DNA of 23,685 nt from Clostridia bacterium (GCA_900767195.1 CAAFYG010000148.1:1-23685), one strand, 5' to 3'. Positions 14,565 to 22,596 are shown, counted from the first letter of the stretch. The notes: generated by a model from the letters alone, not told the origin. Numbers and translations: made by a program.

Positions 14565-16397
14565 TTAATTTTCGCGGAATTGATAGCGGTACAGTTTCGC
14601 GTACAATCCCTCGCCCGCGGCAAGCGTATCGTGCGTGCCGCGCTCGGTGATTTTTCCGTTTTCCACCACTAAGATTTCGTCCGCGTTTTTCACCGTGGAA
14701 AGGCGGTGCGCCACCACAAACGTGGTTCTGCCTTTCGAAAGCTCGGAAAGAGCCGCCTGTATCTGCATTTCCGTGGCGTTATCGAGCGCGCTCGTGGCTT
14801 CGTCCAGCACGAGAATGGGCGGATTTTTCAAAAACGCCCGCGCGATAGATACGCGCTGTTTCTGCCCCCCGGAAAGCTTCACGCCGCGCTCGCCCACTTC
14901 GGTATCGTAGCCGCGCGGCAGACTCTCCACAAAATCATGCACGCCCGCGCGTTTCGCCGCCGCCACGATTTCCGCTTCCGTTGCGTTTTCCGTGCCGTAG
15001 GCGACGTTATCGCGGATCGTTCCCGAAAACAGAAATACGTCCTGCGCCACCACGGCGATATTTTTGCGAAGATCGTGCGCCGATACGTCGTTTATGTCCG
15101 TGCCGCCAATCGTGATTTTGCCGCCGTCGCGCAAATAAAAGCGCGGCAACAGGTGGCAGATCGTGGTTTTGCCGCCGCCCGAAGGGCCTACGAACGCAAT
15201 CGTTTTGCCCGCTTCCGCGGTGAAAGATACGCCTTTCAGCACCGCTTCGCGCGCACCGCTTTCCGCCGTATCGTCCGTTCCGTCCGGGTTGTTCGTTTCG
15301 TTCGTATCGTCCGTCCGCTCTTCGTCGGTATCCGGTTCTTCCTTGGTTTTATAGGAAAACGAAACGTTTTCGTATACGATATTGCCGCGAAGATCGGCTT
15401 TTACGGGGTGCGCCGGCTCGTATTCCGAGGGGGTATCCATCAGATCGCAGAAGCGGCGGAAACCCGTTGCGCCCTCGTCGATCTGCTCGAACATGGCGAT
15501 CAGCGTGCGCAGCGGCGCAAGCAGCATATTGATATATAAAATATACGCCGTGAGATCGGCTAACGAAATTTTTCCGAAATAGCAAAACAGCGAGCCGGAA
15601 ACAAGGGCAAGCAGATACAAAAAGTCGTTGAAAGCGGACATGCCGGACTGAAATATGCCCATCGCTCTATACATTTCCGCACGGGCGCGCTTGAATTCGC
15701 CGTTTGCCTTATCGAATTTTTTACCCTCTTTTTCCTCGGCGTCGTAAGCTTTCGTAACGCGCACGCCCGATACGGAAGATTCGAGTTCGGAATTGAGCGC
15801 GGCGATTTTCTTTCTCGATTTCGCGCTCGCCCTGCTCATATTTTGCCTTGCTTTCACGGCAAAAAACACCATAAACGGCACGTATATAAAAATCATCAGC
15901 GCGAGATACGGACTCAGCGTATACACCATGAATATCGCGCCGACAATGGATAAAAACGAATTGAAAATATCTTCGGGGGCGTGGTGCGCCAGCTCGGAGA
16001 CCTCGAAAAGATCGTTTACGATACGCGACATCACGCTGCCCGTCCTGTGCGAATCGAAATAAGCAAACGAGAGCGTTTCCACGTGGCGGAAAAGTTCGCG
16101 GCGCATATCGCCCTGAATTTTCACGCCGAGTACATGCCCGAAATAGGTGACGATAAAAGTGAGCGCGCTTTTTAAAATATAAATGAGCGCAAGCACCGCC
16201 GCCCACACGATGATGAGCTGCAGATTTTTATTCGGCACGAAATTATTCATCACTTCGCGCGCCACCATCGGGTAGAACATATTGCACACTGCGATCACAA
16301 ACGAACAGAATAAATCGAAGATGAATCCTTTTTTATACGGCTTGTAGTACGAGAAAAATCGCTTTACAAGCCCTTTTTTCTTCTTTTGTTTTTCCAT
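14565..16397 (-). CDS. ABC exporter half-transporter (MsbA/LmrA/BmrA-like)
   Basis: This 610-residue fused permease-ATPase probably works as a homodimer. The N-terminal exporter domain (about 25-320) has six hydrophobic segments with typical FDSHRTGSVMSRIVND (114-129). The ATPase has Walker A GPSGGGKTT (404-412), Q-loop Gln452, signature LSGGQ (508-512), Walker B ILVLDE (528-533) and switch His564, all intact. An unusual acidic Asp/Glu/Thr/Asn-rich insertion (about 352-383) interrupts the first strand region of the ATPase, just after VSFSYK and before the conserved AVLKGVSF. The ATG at 16397 has GAGGA about 9 nt upstream. Substrate is not predictable: lipid, drug or peptide. Confidence 0.92.
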   Translation of the reverse strand: MEKQKKKKGLVKRFFSYYKPYKKGFIFDLFCSFVIAVCNMFYPMVAREVMNNFVPNKNLQLIIVWAAVLALIYILKSALTFIVTYFGHVLGVKIQGDMRRELFRHVETLSFAYFDSHRTGSVMSRIVNDLFEVSELAHHAPEDIFNSFLSIVGAIFMVYTLSPYLALMIFIYVPFMVFFAVKARQNMSRASAKSRKKIAALNSELESSVSGVRVTKAYDAEEKEGKKFDKANGEFKRARAEMYRAMGIFQSGMSAFNDFLYLLALVSGSLFCYFGKISLADLTAYILYINMLLAPLRTLIAMFEQIDEGATGFRRFCDLMDTPSEYEPAHPVKADLRGNIVYENVSFSYKTKEEPDTDEERTDDTNETNNPDGTDDTAESGAREAVLKGVSFTAEAGKTIAFVGPSGGGKTTICHLLPRFYLRDGGKITIGGTDINDVSAHDLRKNIAVVAQDVFLFSGTIRDNVAYGTENATEAEIVAAAKRAGVHDFVESLPRGYDTEVGERGVKLSGGQKQRVSIARAFLKNPPILVLDEATSALDNATEMQIQAALSELSKGRTTFVVAHRLSTVKNADEILVVENGKITERGTHDTLAAGEGLYAKLYRYQFREN

Positions 16398-16459
16398 AGC
16401 GTTTTTTCCTCACGGTTTTTTGCCTGTCCTGATAAAATATGCGCGTATACTGTTCGCTG

Positions 16460-16488
16460 TGTATATATCGTTCGCGCAAGCCTATGAA
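16460..16488 (-). promoter_or_regulatory. Possible promoter of the ABC exporter gene
   Basis: TTCATA (16483-16488), a 17-bp spacer and TATACA (16460-16465), each four of six to consensus. It lies about 60 bp before the ATG and downstream of the hairpins behind tgt. Confidence 0.35.
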
Positions 16489-16505
16489 AACGGGGGCGCG
16501 ACTCC

Positions 16506-16602
16506 GGGCGTGAAAGCTTCGCTTTCCTTTTTTCGGTTCGCGAGAGCGACATTCACGCCCCACCCAAAAACGGGGCGTGCCGGGGTTAAGGGCAACGCCC
16601 TT
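16506..16602. repeat. Hairpin cluster behind tgt with competing stems
   Basis: Four inverted repeats are packed here: AAGGGC/GCCCTT (16588-16602), CACGCCCC/GGGGCGTG (16554-16579), GAAAGC/GCTTTC (16512-16526), and a long-range GGGCGTGAA/TTCACGCCC (16506-16514 with 16552-16560). The last shares bases with the CACGCCCC stem, so those two exclude each other. There is no T tract on the minus strand. It probably acts as an end structure for tgt mRNA or is a dispersed repeat. Confidence 0.5.
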
Positions 16603-16605
16603 ACC

Positions 16606-17745
16606 TTACCACTTGCCTTCGCCGCCGTATTTTTCGTAAAATTCCTTGCGGAAATCAAGCACGTAATCGCCTAAAATCGCTTCGCGCAGGCCGCGCATCA
16701 GCTTGTGCAGAAACGTGATATTGTGCAGCGATAAAAGCATCGCGCCGAACATTTCGCCCGTATTCACGAGATGGCGAAGATATGCCTTCGTGTAGTGCTT
16801 GCAACAGTAGCAATCGCACTCGGGATCGAGCGGGGTGAAGTCTTCTTTGTACTTGCCGTTGCGCACCACCACCCTGCCGCGCGAAGTGATCGCCGTGCCG
16901 TTGCGCGCAATGCGCGTGGCAAGCACGCAGTCAAACATATCCACGCCGCGGATCGTGCCTTCGATCAGGCAGTCCGGCGAGCCTACGCCCATTAAATAGC
17001 GAGGGACGTTTCCGGGCATTTTGTCCTGCAAAAAATCGAGTACGTCGTACATGATTTCTTTCGGCTCGCCTACGGAAAGTCCGCCGATCGCGATGCCGTG
17101 CGTTACGAACGGTTCGCAGCGTTTCAGACTTTCGCCGCGCAGATCTTTGAATACGTTGCCCTGAATAATCGGGAAAAGCGCCTGTTCTTTTCTGCCGCTT
17201 TTTTCGTGCGCCTTGTAGCAGCGTTCGAGCCATGCGCCCGTGCGCAGCATCGCCGCCTTCGACTGATCGTACGTGAAACCGTACTCGCTGCATTGATCGA
17301 AAGCCATGATGATGTCCGCACCGAGATTTTCTTCTACCTGCATCGCCTTTTCGGGCGTGAAAAAATGCTTGCTGCCATCTACGTTCGAGGAAAATTCCAC
17401 GCCCGCGTCGGTGATTTTATTCAGCTTCGCAAGCGAAAATACCTGAAATCCGCCGCTGTCCGTAAGGATCGGGCGATCCCAGTTCATGAATTTATGTAAG
17501 CCGCCCGCTTTTTTTACCAGCTCGTCGCCCGGGCGCATGTATAAATGGTAAGTATTTGATAAAATAATCTGCGAGCCGGCTTCTTTTAAATCGCGCGGGA
17601 ACACCCCTTTCACCGTGGCTTGCGTGCCGACGGGCATGTACACGGGCGTTTCGATGTCGCCGTGCGGCGTGTGAAGTACTCCCGCACGCGCGCCCGTTTT
17701 CGAATCGGTTTTGATGAGTTCGTAGGAAAAAAATTCGTTGTTCAT
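16606..17745 (-). CDS. tgt: Queuine/preQ1 tRNA-ribosyltransferase (tRNA-guanine transglycosylase)
   Basis: This 379-residue enzyme exchanges guanine 34 of GUN-anticodon tRNAs for preQ1. Catalytic Asp96 is in TDSGGFQVFSL, and the nucleophile Asp272 in MFDCVLATRIARNG matches Asp264 of the E. coli enzyme (offset 8). Zinc ligands Cys310, Cys312, Cys315 and His341 keep the same offset. Full length (usual 370-380). The start ATG at 17745 fits the family start FSYELIKTDSKTGARAG; the Shine-Dalgarno is poor (GGAG 14 nt upstream). It has its own strong promoter (17785-17813). No queuosine synthesis genes are adjacent, and no preQ1 riboswitch is visible in the short leader. Confidence 0.97.
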   Translation of the reverse strand: MNNEFFSYELIKTDSKTGARAGVLHTPHGDIETPVYMPVGTQATVKGVFPRDLKEAGSQIILSNTYHLYMRPGDELVKKAGGLHKFMNWDRPILTDSGGFQVFSLAKLNKITDAGVEFSSNVDGSKHFFTPEKAMQVEENLGADIIMAFDQCSEYGFTYDQSKAAMLRTGAWLERCYKAHEKSGRKEQALFPIIQGNVFKDLRGESLKRCEPFVTHGIAIGGLSVGEPKEIMYDVLDFLQDKMPGNVPRYLMGVGSPDCLIEGTIRGVDMFDCVLATRIARNGTAITSRGRVVVRNGKYKEDFTPLDPECDCYCCKHYTKAYLRHLVNTGEMFGAMLLSLHNITFLHKLMRGLREAILGDYVLDFRKEFYEKYGGEGKW

Positions 17746-17784
17746 GGTGGAAAAAAGTACTCCGTTTTTGCTTTGCAGGGTTTT

Positions 17785-17813
17785 ATTATAGCATTTTTTC
17801 GACGTAAAATCAA
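17785..17813 (-). promoter_or_regulatory. Promoter of tgt
   Basis: TTGATT (17808-17813), a 17-bp spacer and a perfect TATAAT (17785-17790) with extended TGC. The expected leader is about 33 nt. Confidence 0.8.
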
Positions 17814-17891
17814 CCTTTTTACCGCCGTTTTTGCGGGTTTTATGCTTTCGCGATACTTTTCGTTATGCTTTTCGTTATGCTTTTGCGCGCG

Positions 17892-19160
17892 TTATCTGCC
17901 ATTTTTAAAAAACGATACGGGGTGAATGGTGTGTTCGGCTGCGATATCCGCGCCGCCGAGCCGCTTATCTTTCAGCACGATCGCCGATTGTATCGCGGCG
18001 TATCCGTACTTTTCGCGCAGTTTATCCACCGCCGCATCGAATCGCTTTTTCTTTTCGATCGTCAGCGGTTTTTCGCCGTCGAGCGCGCCGAAAAAATCAA
18101 GCTGCGTTTCGCCGTAATTCAGATCGTACGCGCTCACGCCTATGCTGCGCACGGCATTTTGCCACGGGTATGCCGCGGAAAAAAGCTCGTACGCTTTTTG
18201 GGCTACGTCTGCCGCGTGCGAGGTTTCATGCGGCAATCTGCCCTGTTTTGCGTACGTTTCAAGCGTTTTTGAGCGCGCGCTTACGCTTACGCCGCGGCAG
18301 GTGAGCCGCGCTTTTCTGAGCCGCGAACACACCGCGTCGGAAAGCAACGCCAGCACGGCTTTTACGTCTTCTTTCGTTTCGAGATCGCGGTAGGCGGTGA
18401 GAGAATTGCCCACCGATCTGATATTCGCCTCTTCGCCGAGTTTCGTCACGGGCGACGTATCTTCGCCGCGCGCAAACGCGCGCAAAGTTGCGCCCCGTTT
18501 GCCGAGCCGGTTTACAAGCAGCTCTTCGTTTGCCTGCGCAAGATCGCCGATTGTGTTTATGCCGAGTTTATATAGCCTTTTTCTCGTTGCCGCGCCCACG
18601 TATAAAAGGTCGGCGGCGGGCAGTTTCCACACCGTTTCGCGGTAGTTTTCGGGCGTGATCACCGTGACGGCGTCCGGTTTTTTCATATCCGAGCCGAGCT
18701 TGGCGAAAATTTTATTGTAGCTTACGCCTACGCTCACCGTTAAACCGAGTTCTTCTTTTACGCGGCGGCGAATGGTTTCGGCGATCTGCTCGCCGCTGCC
18801 GAAAAGCTTGCGGCTTGCCGTTACGTCGAGCCAGCACTCGTCGATGCCGAACGATTCGATAAGATCGGTATAATCTTCGTAGATTTGCCGCACTTTTTTG
18901 GAATAGCGCAGATATTCGGGGAAATCGGCGGCGATTTCCACAAGCGACGAGCCGCATTTCTGCCGCGCTTCCCAGTATACGTCGCCCGTTTTCACGCCCG
19001 CCGCTTTCGCGATCTGATTTTTTGCAAGCACCACGCCGTGTCGATCTTCTTTCGCGCCCGTGACAACAACGGGTTTATCGCGGATTTCGGGACGGCGAAG
19101 ACACTCCACTGAGGCGTAGAAATTATTTAAATCGCTGTGCAGAATTACGCGCGTAGCCAT
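17892..19160 (-). CDS. dinB: DNA polymerase IV (Y-family translesion polymerase)
   Basis: This 422-residue error-prone polymerase handles damaged templates. Catalytic acids are Asp10 in LHSDLNNFYASVE and Asp107-Glu108 in FGIDECWLDV. The thumb helix-hairpin-helix region is near 185-215 (LLYVGAATRKRLYKLGI), and the little-finger domain covers about 245-350. QLDFF (353-357) is a plausible sliding-clamp binding motif, here followed by about 65 further residues rather than ending the protein. The ATG at 19160 gives the family N-terminus directly. No Shine-Dalgarno is visible and the start codon lies in a perfect hairpin (19149-19166). No obvious LexA box is present upstream. It is separated from the AT-rich island by a terminator. 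Confidence 0.95.
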   Translation of the reverse strand: MATRVILHSDLNNFYASVECLRRPEIRDKPVVVTGAKEDRHGVVLAKNQIAKAAGVKTGDVYWEARQKCGSSLVEIAADFPEYLRYSKKVRQIYEDYTDLIESFGIDECWLDVTASRKLFGSGEQIAETIRRRVKEELGLTVSVGVSYNKIFAKLGSDMKKPDAVTVITPENYRETVWKLPAADLLYVGAATRKRLYKLGINTIGDLAQANEELLVNRLGKRGATLRAFARGEDTSPVTKLGEEANIRSVGNSLTAYRDLETKEDVKAVLALLSDAVCSRLRKARLTCRGVSVSARSKTLETYAKQGRLPHETSHAADVAQKAYELFSAAYPWQNAVRSIGVSAYDLNYGETQLDFFGALDGEKPLTIEKKKRFDAAVDKLREKYGYAAIQSAIVLKDKRLGGADIAAEHTIHPVSFFKNGR

Positions 19161-19166
19161 ACGCGC
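19149..19166 (-). promoter_or_regulatory. Hairpin covering the dinB start codon
   Basis: GCGCGTA (19149-19155) and TACGCGC (19160-19166) form a 7-bp GC-rich stem with a 4-nt loop that contains part of the start codon. Combined with the lack of a Shine-Dalgarno this could limit translation. A chance palindrome is possible. Confidence 0.4.
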
Positions 19167-19194
19167 AGTATGCGCGATTTTGCAGCAAAAAATT

Positions 19195-19225
19195 AAAAAA
19201 CTCAGATAAAAATTCTGAGTTTTTT
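19195..19225 (-). terminator. Terminator after the PD-(D/E)XK nuclease gene
   Basis: A perfect 12-bp stem (AAAAAACTCAGA/TCTGAGTTTTTT) with a 7-nt loop lies 9 bp past the nuclease stop, with T tracts in both directions. It marks the downstream edge of the AT-rich island. Confidence 0.9.
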
Positions 19226-19234
19226 AATCTCCTG

Positions 19235-20254
19235 TCAACGCCAGTCTTTCATAATCGTTAAATATTCTTCAATACAAGCATTTAAACGAAACAAAAATTC
19301 TTCCGTGGTTTCGGCTTTTAAGTTTTCCGTAGAGCCCACTTGCTTCGGAAAAATATTTTTCCCTTTTCGTTTGGTTATCAGTCTTTCACAAACAAACAAC
19401 GATGAATTTTTAATATTTTCTATCAGTTTCGGCTGTTGATCGATGAGGTCCCGGTCGGAAACGCCGTGGCACAAAATTCTTGCCTGAAATATATCGTTTA
19501 AACAATCGCGGCTACGAACTTCCAAATACGGGGCGTTCCTTTCAAGCCCTTGCTTGAACGCCCAAAAACATACATAAGGATATTGCCCCGCTTTTTTCAC
19601 TTCGACATGATAACCGTTCTGACTTAATTCGGGAACGATTGAATTATTAAAATATGCCTCCCAGCTTAAAAAATCTATGTTATCGTTGTTTTCGGTGGGT
19701 TTTCGAACGGTTTTCAAGGCGCGTTGTATGTCTTTGAGATGCGCCCGATAATCATTGAGAATTTCGTTTGTGCTAATGCTGTCCGCATCGAATATTTTTA
19801 AAATTTCGTTGATATCAAAAATATTCCACCCGCCGTTTTGCACCCGATTTTTCTCTTCTTCCGATAACTTTGCAGGCTTAAAATAAATTTTTTTAATTTC
19901 GATTTCGGCGCATTTATTTTGACTTTTCAGCCATTCGGCATGCCCTGTTAATCGTTTATTATAATTTTCTAATTGATTGTGTTCTTCCGAAAAAACTTTA
20001 TCTTCTATCGCAATACAATAAATTTTCTTTTCGTATTTTAAATTCACGAGAACATCGACTTTTTTCCACTGCGCGTATGTATTCAATTCGGAAATCTTTT
20101 CGGGATCTAAATGCTCGATTTCACAAAAAACACTTAACAATTTCCGACATTGTGCGCGCACGTCTGCGTTTTCGCATTGATAATTCTCTATCAGCCATCT
20201 TAAAAAAGCGTCCTGCGATAACTCTTTTGTTGCGTAATTAAATAAATTTTTCAT
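19235..20254 (-). CDS. PD-(D/E)XK nuclease family protein (PDDEXK_4-like)
   Basis: This 339-residue soluble protein has the nuclease core in its first about 130 residues: NLFNYATKELSQDAFLRWLI (3-22), Asp67 in KKVDVLVNL, IEDK with Glu84 and Lys86, and QLENY (94-98). That arrangement is the D...ExK catalytic pattern with the Gln-containing helix typical of this family. The C-terminal half (about 195-335), with SWEAYF and PYVCFWAFKQGLE, has no function I can name. Its start ATG overlaps the WYL regulator stop by 4 bp, so it is translationally coupled. AT-richer than dinB. Family members often occur in defence or mobile contexts; activity on DNA or RNA here is unproven. Confidence 0.8.
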   Translation of the reverse strand: MKNLFNYATKELSQDAFLRWLIENYQCENADVRAQCRKLLSVFCEIEHLDPEKISELNTYAQWKKVDVLVNLKYEKKIYCIAIEDKVFSEEHNQLENYNKRLTGHAEWLKSQNKCAEIEIKKIYFKPAKLSEEEKNRVQNGGWNIFDINEILKIFDADSISTNEILNDYRAHLKDIQRALKTVRKPTENNDNIDFLSWEAYFNNSIVPELSQNGYHVEVKKAGQYPYVCFWAFKQGLERNAPYLEVRSRDCLNDIFQARILCHGVSDRDLIDQQPKLIENIKNSSLFVCERLITKRKGKNIFPKQVGSTENLKAETTEEFLFRLNACIEEYLTIMKDWR

Positions 20255-21243
20255 TTTTTCTGATCCTTATATTTTTCATTGGCTATTTGTAAATTTTTCT
20301 TTATACGTTCCCGCAGTTCTTTCGGATATAATATCTCCACGGCGTTTAAATACTGCATAGCCCAATATTCCATAGCGTTTACGCTCGCCCGTACCGTTAC
20401 CGAATATCTCCCGTCCTGCCGATTTTCTATGCGTATATTTTTACCGTACCAATCGATGATCTGATCGATTGCCCATTCTTCCGCTATAAATTCAACCGTT
20501 TGCGGCTCATCGAAAAACATATACGGCATAGACTCGGAAAAACGCTTATAATCGATTCCGCCTTCAAATCCTTTTATTGTTTTTAATGGCGTTCGCATCT
20601 CCTTTAAAAGTTCGATATCGGTGATTCTGTCCATACGGTAATATTGAACGTGTTTCCATTTTTCGTTGTATCCCATAAGATAATATCGCTGATTATGCAA
20701 TATCATCTGGTAAGGACTGACTGTGTGCGTTGCCGATCGGTGCATTTTTTTATCTGCGCCGTATTTATTGTAATCAAATCTGATTTGCTTTTCCTTGTTG
20801 ATCGCTTCGTCGATAATTTCGACGTTATAAAAAACGGAAACGTTTTCGGTTTTGTTCCAATCCTGCACGGAATAAATATTTTTTACGTGTTTTTTGAAAT
20901 ACTTATTCGACAACGAACAAAGCTTTTCAATCAATTCTTTCGATTGCTTCGGCGTGATATGTTTGCCGGATAAAACGCCGTCGATCAATAACTTCAATTC
21001 GCTGTCTTCAAACGTTCTCCCGGCAAGATAAGATCCTTTTTTGGTGGTTATGATATCATACCCCGCTTCATTCAGGAAAGAAATGTTTCTGCCTACGGCT
21101 TTTCTTTCCAGTACAAGAGCATATTCGTCTTCTAAAAGCTCGACAATTTTTTCATGCTTAACGGGATGCTCGCTATCGCTATGCCTTTCAAGAATTTGCA
21201 AAATTCTGATCAGCGCCAATTTTTTTGATTCCAGACTTTCCAT
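20251..21243 (-). CDS. WYL-domain transcriptional regulator
   Basis: This 330-residue protein has an N-terminal helix-turn-helix (about 8-65, KLALIRILQILERH with VGRNISFLNEAGYDI) and a WYL ligand-binding domain (about 135-220). The central motif reads RYYLMGYN then YYRMDRITDIEL, with Tyr in place of the usual Trp. A C-terminal WCX-like segment (about 245-315) follows. WYL proteins sense nucleic acids or nucleotides and often control defence operons. The ATG at 21243 is chosen because AAGG lies 5 nt upstream; an in-frame GTG at 21249 is too close. It is coupled to the nuclease gene downstream and has its own promoter overlapping the stop of the AAA protease gene, which suggests autoregulation. 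Confidence 0.85.
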   Translation of the reverse strand: MESLESKKLALIRILQILERHSDSEHPVKHEKIVELLEDEYALVLERKAVGRNISFLNEAGYDIITTKKGSYLAGRTFEDSELKLLIDGVLSGKHITPKQSKELIEKLCSLSNKYFKKHVKNIYSVQDWNKTENVSVFYNVEIIDEAINKEKQIRFDYNKYGADKKMHRSATHTVSPYQMILHNQRYYLMGYNEKWKHVQYYRMDRITDIELLKEMRTPLKTIKGFEGGIDYKRFSESMPYMFFDEPQTVEFIAEEWAIDQIIDWYGKNIRIENRQDGRYSVTVRASVNAMEYWAMQYLNAVEILYPKELRERIKKNLQIANEKYKDQKK

Positions 21244-21271
21244 AAACACCTTTGATTAGTTTAATATATTT

Positions 21272-21300
21272 ATTATATCATAACAATCATAATAAATCAA
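21272..21300 (-). promoter_or_regulatory. Promoter of the WYL-nuclease operon with candidate operator
   Basis: TTGATT (21295-21300), a 17-bp spacer and a perfect TATAAT (21272-21277, extended TGA). The -35 overlaps the TGA stop of the AAA protease gene. Within the spacer TTATGAT occurs twice at 9-bp spacing (plus-strand ATCATAA at 21277-21283 and 21286-21292). TTGATT is mirrored by AATCAA beside the Shine-Dalgarno (21252-21257). These repeats are candidate regulator sites. Confidence 0.65.
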
Positions 21301-22568
21301 GTATTTATTTTGTCTGCCAAATCGGAAATATCTTCCCAAAGCAACGTTTCCTTTTTGAATAAAGCTTCGGCGATTCGTTCAAGCAGTTTTTGATTTTTTC
21401 TTAGTAATGCGATCGACTCCGCATATAGTTCTTCAAGCGTTTCTGCAATTTTATCGGTTATTTCTTCAATTCGTTTCACGGGTTGTTTTCCGCTGTAAGG
21501 CGTACCGTCATAAAGATAAGCAAATCCTTTAATTGCTAATTTTTCAATGTAATATCTTGCTAACCGACTCGCTTCGGTGATATCTGATTCGGCGCATAAA
21601 TCAGGCGCGTTATAAATAATTTCCGTACTCGCTTTTCCGGAAAGCAAAATTATAATTTCGTTTCTGAGTTCTTCAAACGTGCGGAATTCTTTTTTACGTT
21701 CGACGGTAGAGCAAAATCCCCCGATTTCTCCGTGTCGTCGGGAAGTGAGCAAGGCTATCTCTTTCCCTGAATAAATAGCGGCAACGGCGTGTCCTGCTTC
21801 GTGATAGCAAATCATCCGTCTTTCCGTATTTTCCGTTTTTTCAGACGGTAACCTTTTTGTAGAAAGACGCATTACGGCATCGATAAAATGTTTTTTATCG
21901 ATTTTGGTTTTATTTTCATACCCCGCATATATACCCGCTTCATTGACAACGCTTTCTAAAAAGGCGCAGGACTTTCCCTCTAACAGATTTGCGACAAAAT
22001 CCGCCGAAACGTTTTCGGATACGGCTTTCTTTTCTAAAAAATGAGCAATAATTTTCACCGAATCTTCTTTGCTCGGCGTTTCTATTTTCAATTGCTTCCC
22101 GAATCTTCCTTCTCTTAACAAAGAATACGGAATATTGGTTATATCATTAGCCGTTGCGATAACGAAAACTTCTTTTTCTTTCAAATCTTCAAGACAAGAC
22201 TGTATTGCAACAAACTCTTCTTTATTGTTATTTTCGCTTAAATTGTCCTGAGCAAACTTATCCATATCATCCAAAAAAACAATAGAAGGCTCATTTTTTA
22301 TTGCCGATTCGAAAGTAGCTCTTATTTTATCTACAAAAGCCCCGTCGGCGCGATCTTTTTTACAAGAGAAGCATTTTCTTCCGCTTTCTTGTATTAAAGC
22401 TTCTGCCATAAGCGTTTTGCCTAATCCCGGTTCGCCGTGTAAAAGAATCGCTCTTGGCATTTTTACGCCTAACACTGCATATTTTTCTTTGTTTTTCATA
22501 AGATCGCATATACGCGCAAGTTCTTCTTTTTCTGTTTCATAGCCGATAATTTTTTTAAAATTTTGCAT
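21297..22568 (-). CDS. Soluble FtsH-like AAA ATPase with M41-type zinc protease domain
   Basis: This 423-residue protein combines an AAA ATPase (about 5-200) with a C-terminal peptidase. Walker A is GEPGLGKT (45-52). Walker B reads IVFLDDMD (96-103), with Asp101 where FtsH has the catalytic Glu. Sensor 1 is ATAND and an arginine-finger-like LREGRFGKQL spans 151-160. The M41 zinc motif HEAGH (256-260) is intact, and Asp329 in ESDITEASRLARYY fits the third ligand. FtsH is about 600-650 residues with two N-terminal membrane helices; here the AAA domain starts almost at residue 1 and no membrane segment is seen, so it should be cytoplasmic. GGGAG lies 7-8 nt before the ATG. It heads the AT-rich island, 47 bp before the WYL regulator. 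Substrates are unknown. Confidence 0.85.
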   Translation of the reverse strand: MQNFKKIIGYETEKEELARICDLMKNKEKYAVLGVKMPRAILLHGEPGLGKTLMAEALIQESGRKCFSCKKDRADGAFVDKIRATFESAIKNEPSIVFLDDMDKFAQDNLSENNNKEEFVAIQSCLEDLKEKEVFVIATANDITNIPYSLLREGRFGKQLKIETPSKEDSVKIIAHFLEKKAVSENVSADFVANLLEGKSCAFLESVVNEAGIYAGYENKTKIDKKHFIDAVMRLSTKRLPSEKTENTERRMICYHEAGHAVAAIYSGKEIALLTSRRHGEIGGFCSTVERKKEFRTFEELRNEIIILLSGKASTEIIYNAPDLCAESDITEASRLARYYIEKLAIKGFAYLYDGTPYSGKQPVKRIEEITDKIAETLEELYAESIALLRKNQKLLERIAEALFKKETLLWEDISDLADKINT

Positions 22569-22596
22569 TTTTTCACTCCCGTTGGTTACTATCTGT

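Noticed and set aside
14706..15539. 277-codon plus-strand ORF
   Set aside because: It lies wholly antisense to the well-supported ABC exporter and encodes Arg/His-rich sequence without domains.
17746..17820. Possible preQ1 riboswitch before tgt
   Set aside because: The leader after the promoter is only about 33 nt and lacks the preQ1 stem and A-rich tail.
17850..17884. Short CGTTATGCTTTT direct repeats behind dinB
   Set aside because: Only two full copies of 12 bp, no hairpin or T tract; taken as simple-sequence noise.
19161..19234. SOS (LexA) box before dinB
   Set aside because: No CGAAC-N4-GTTCG type sequence is present in the gap.
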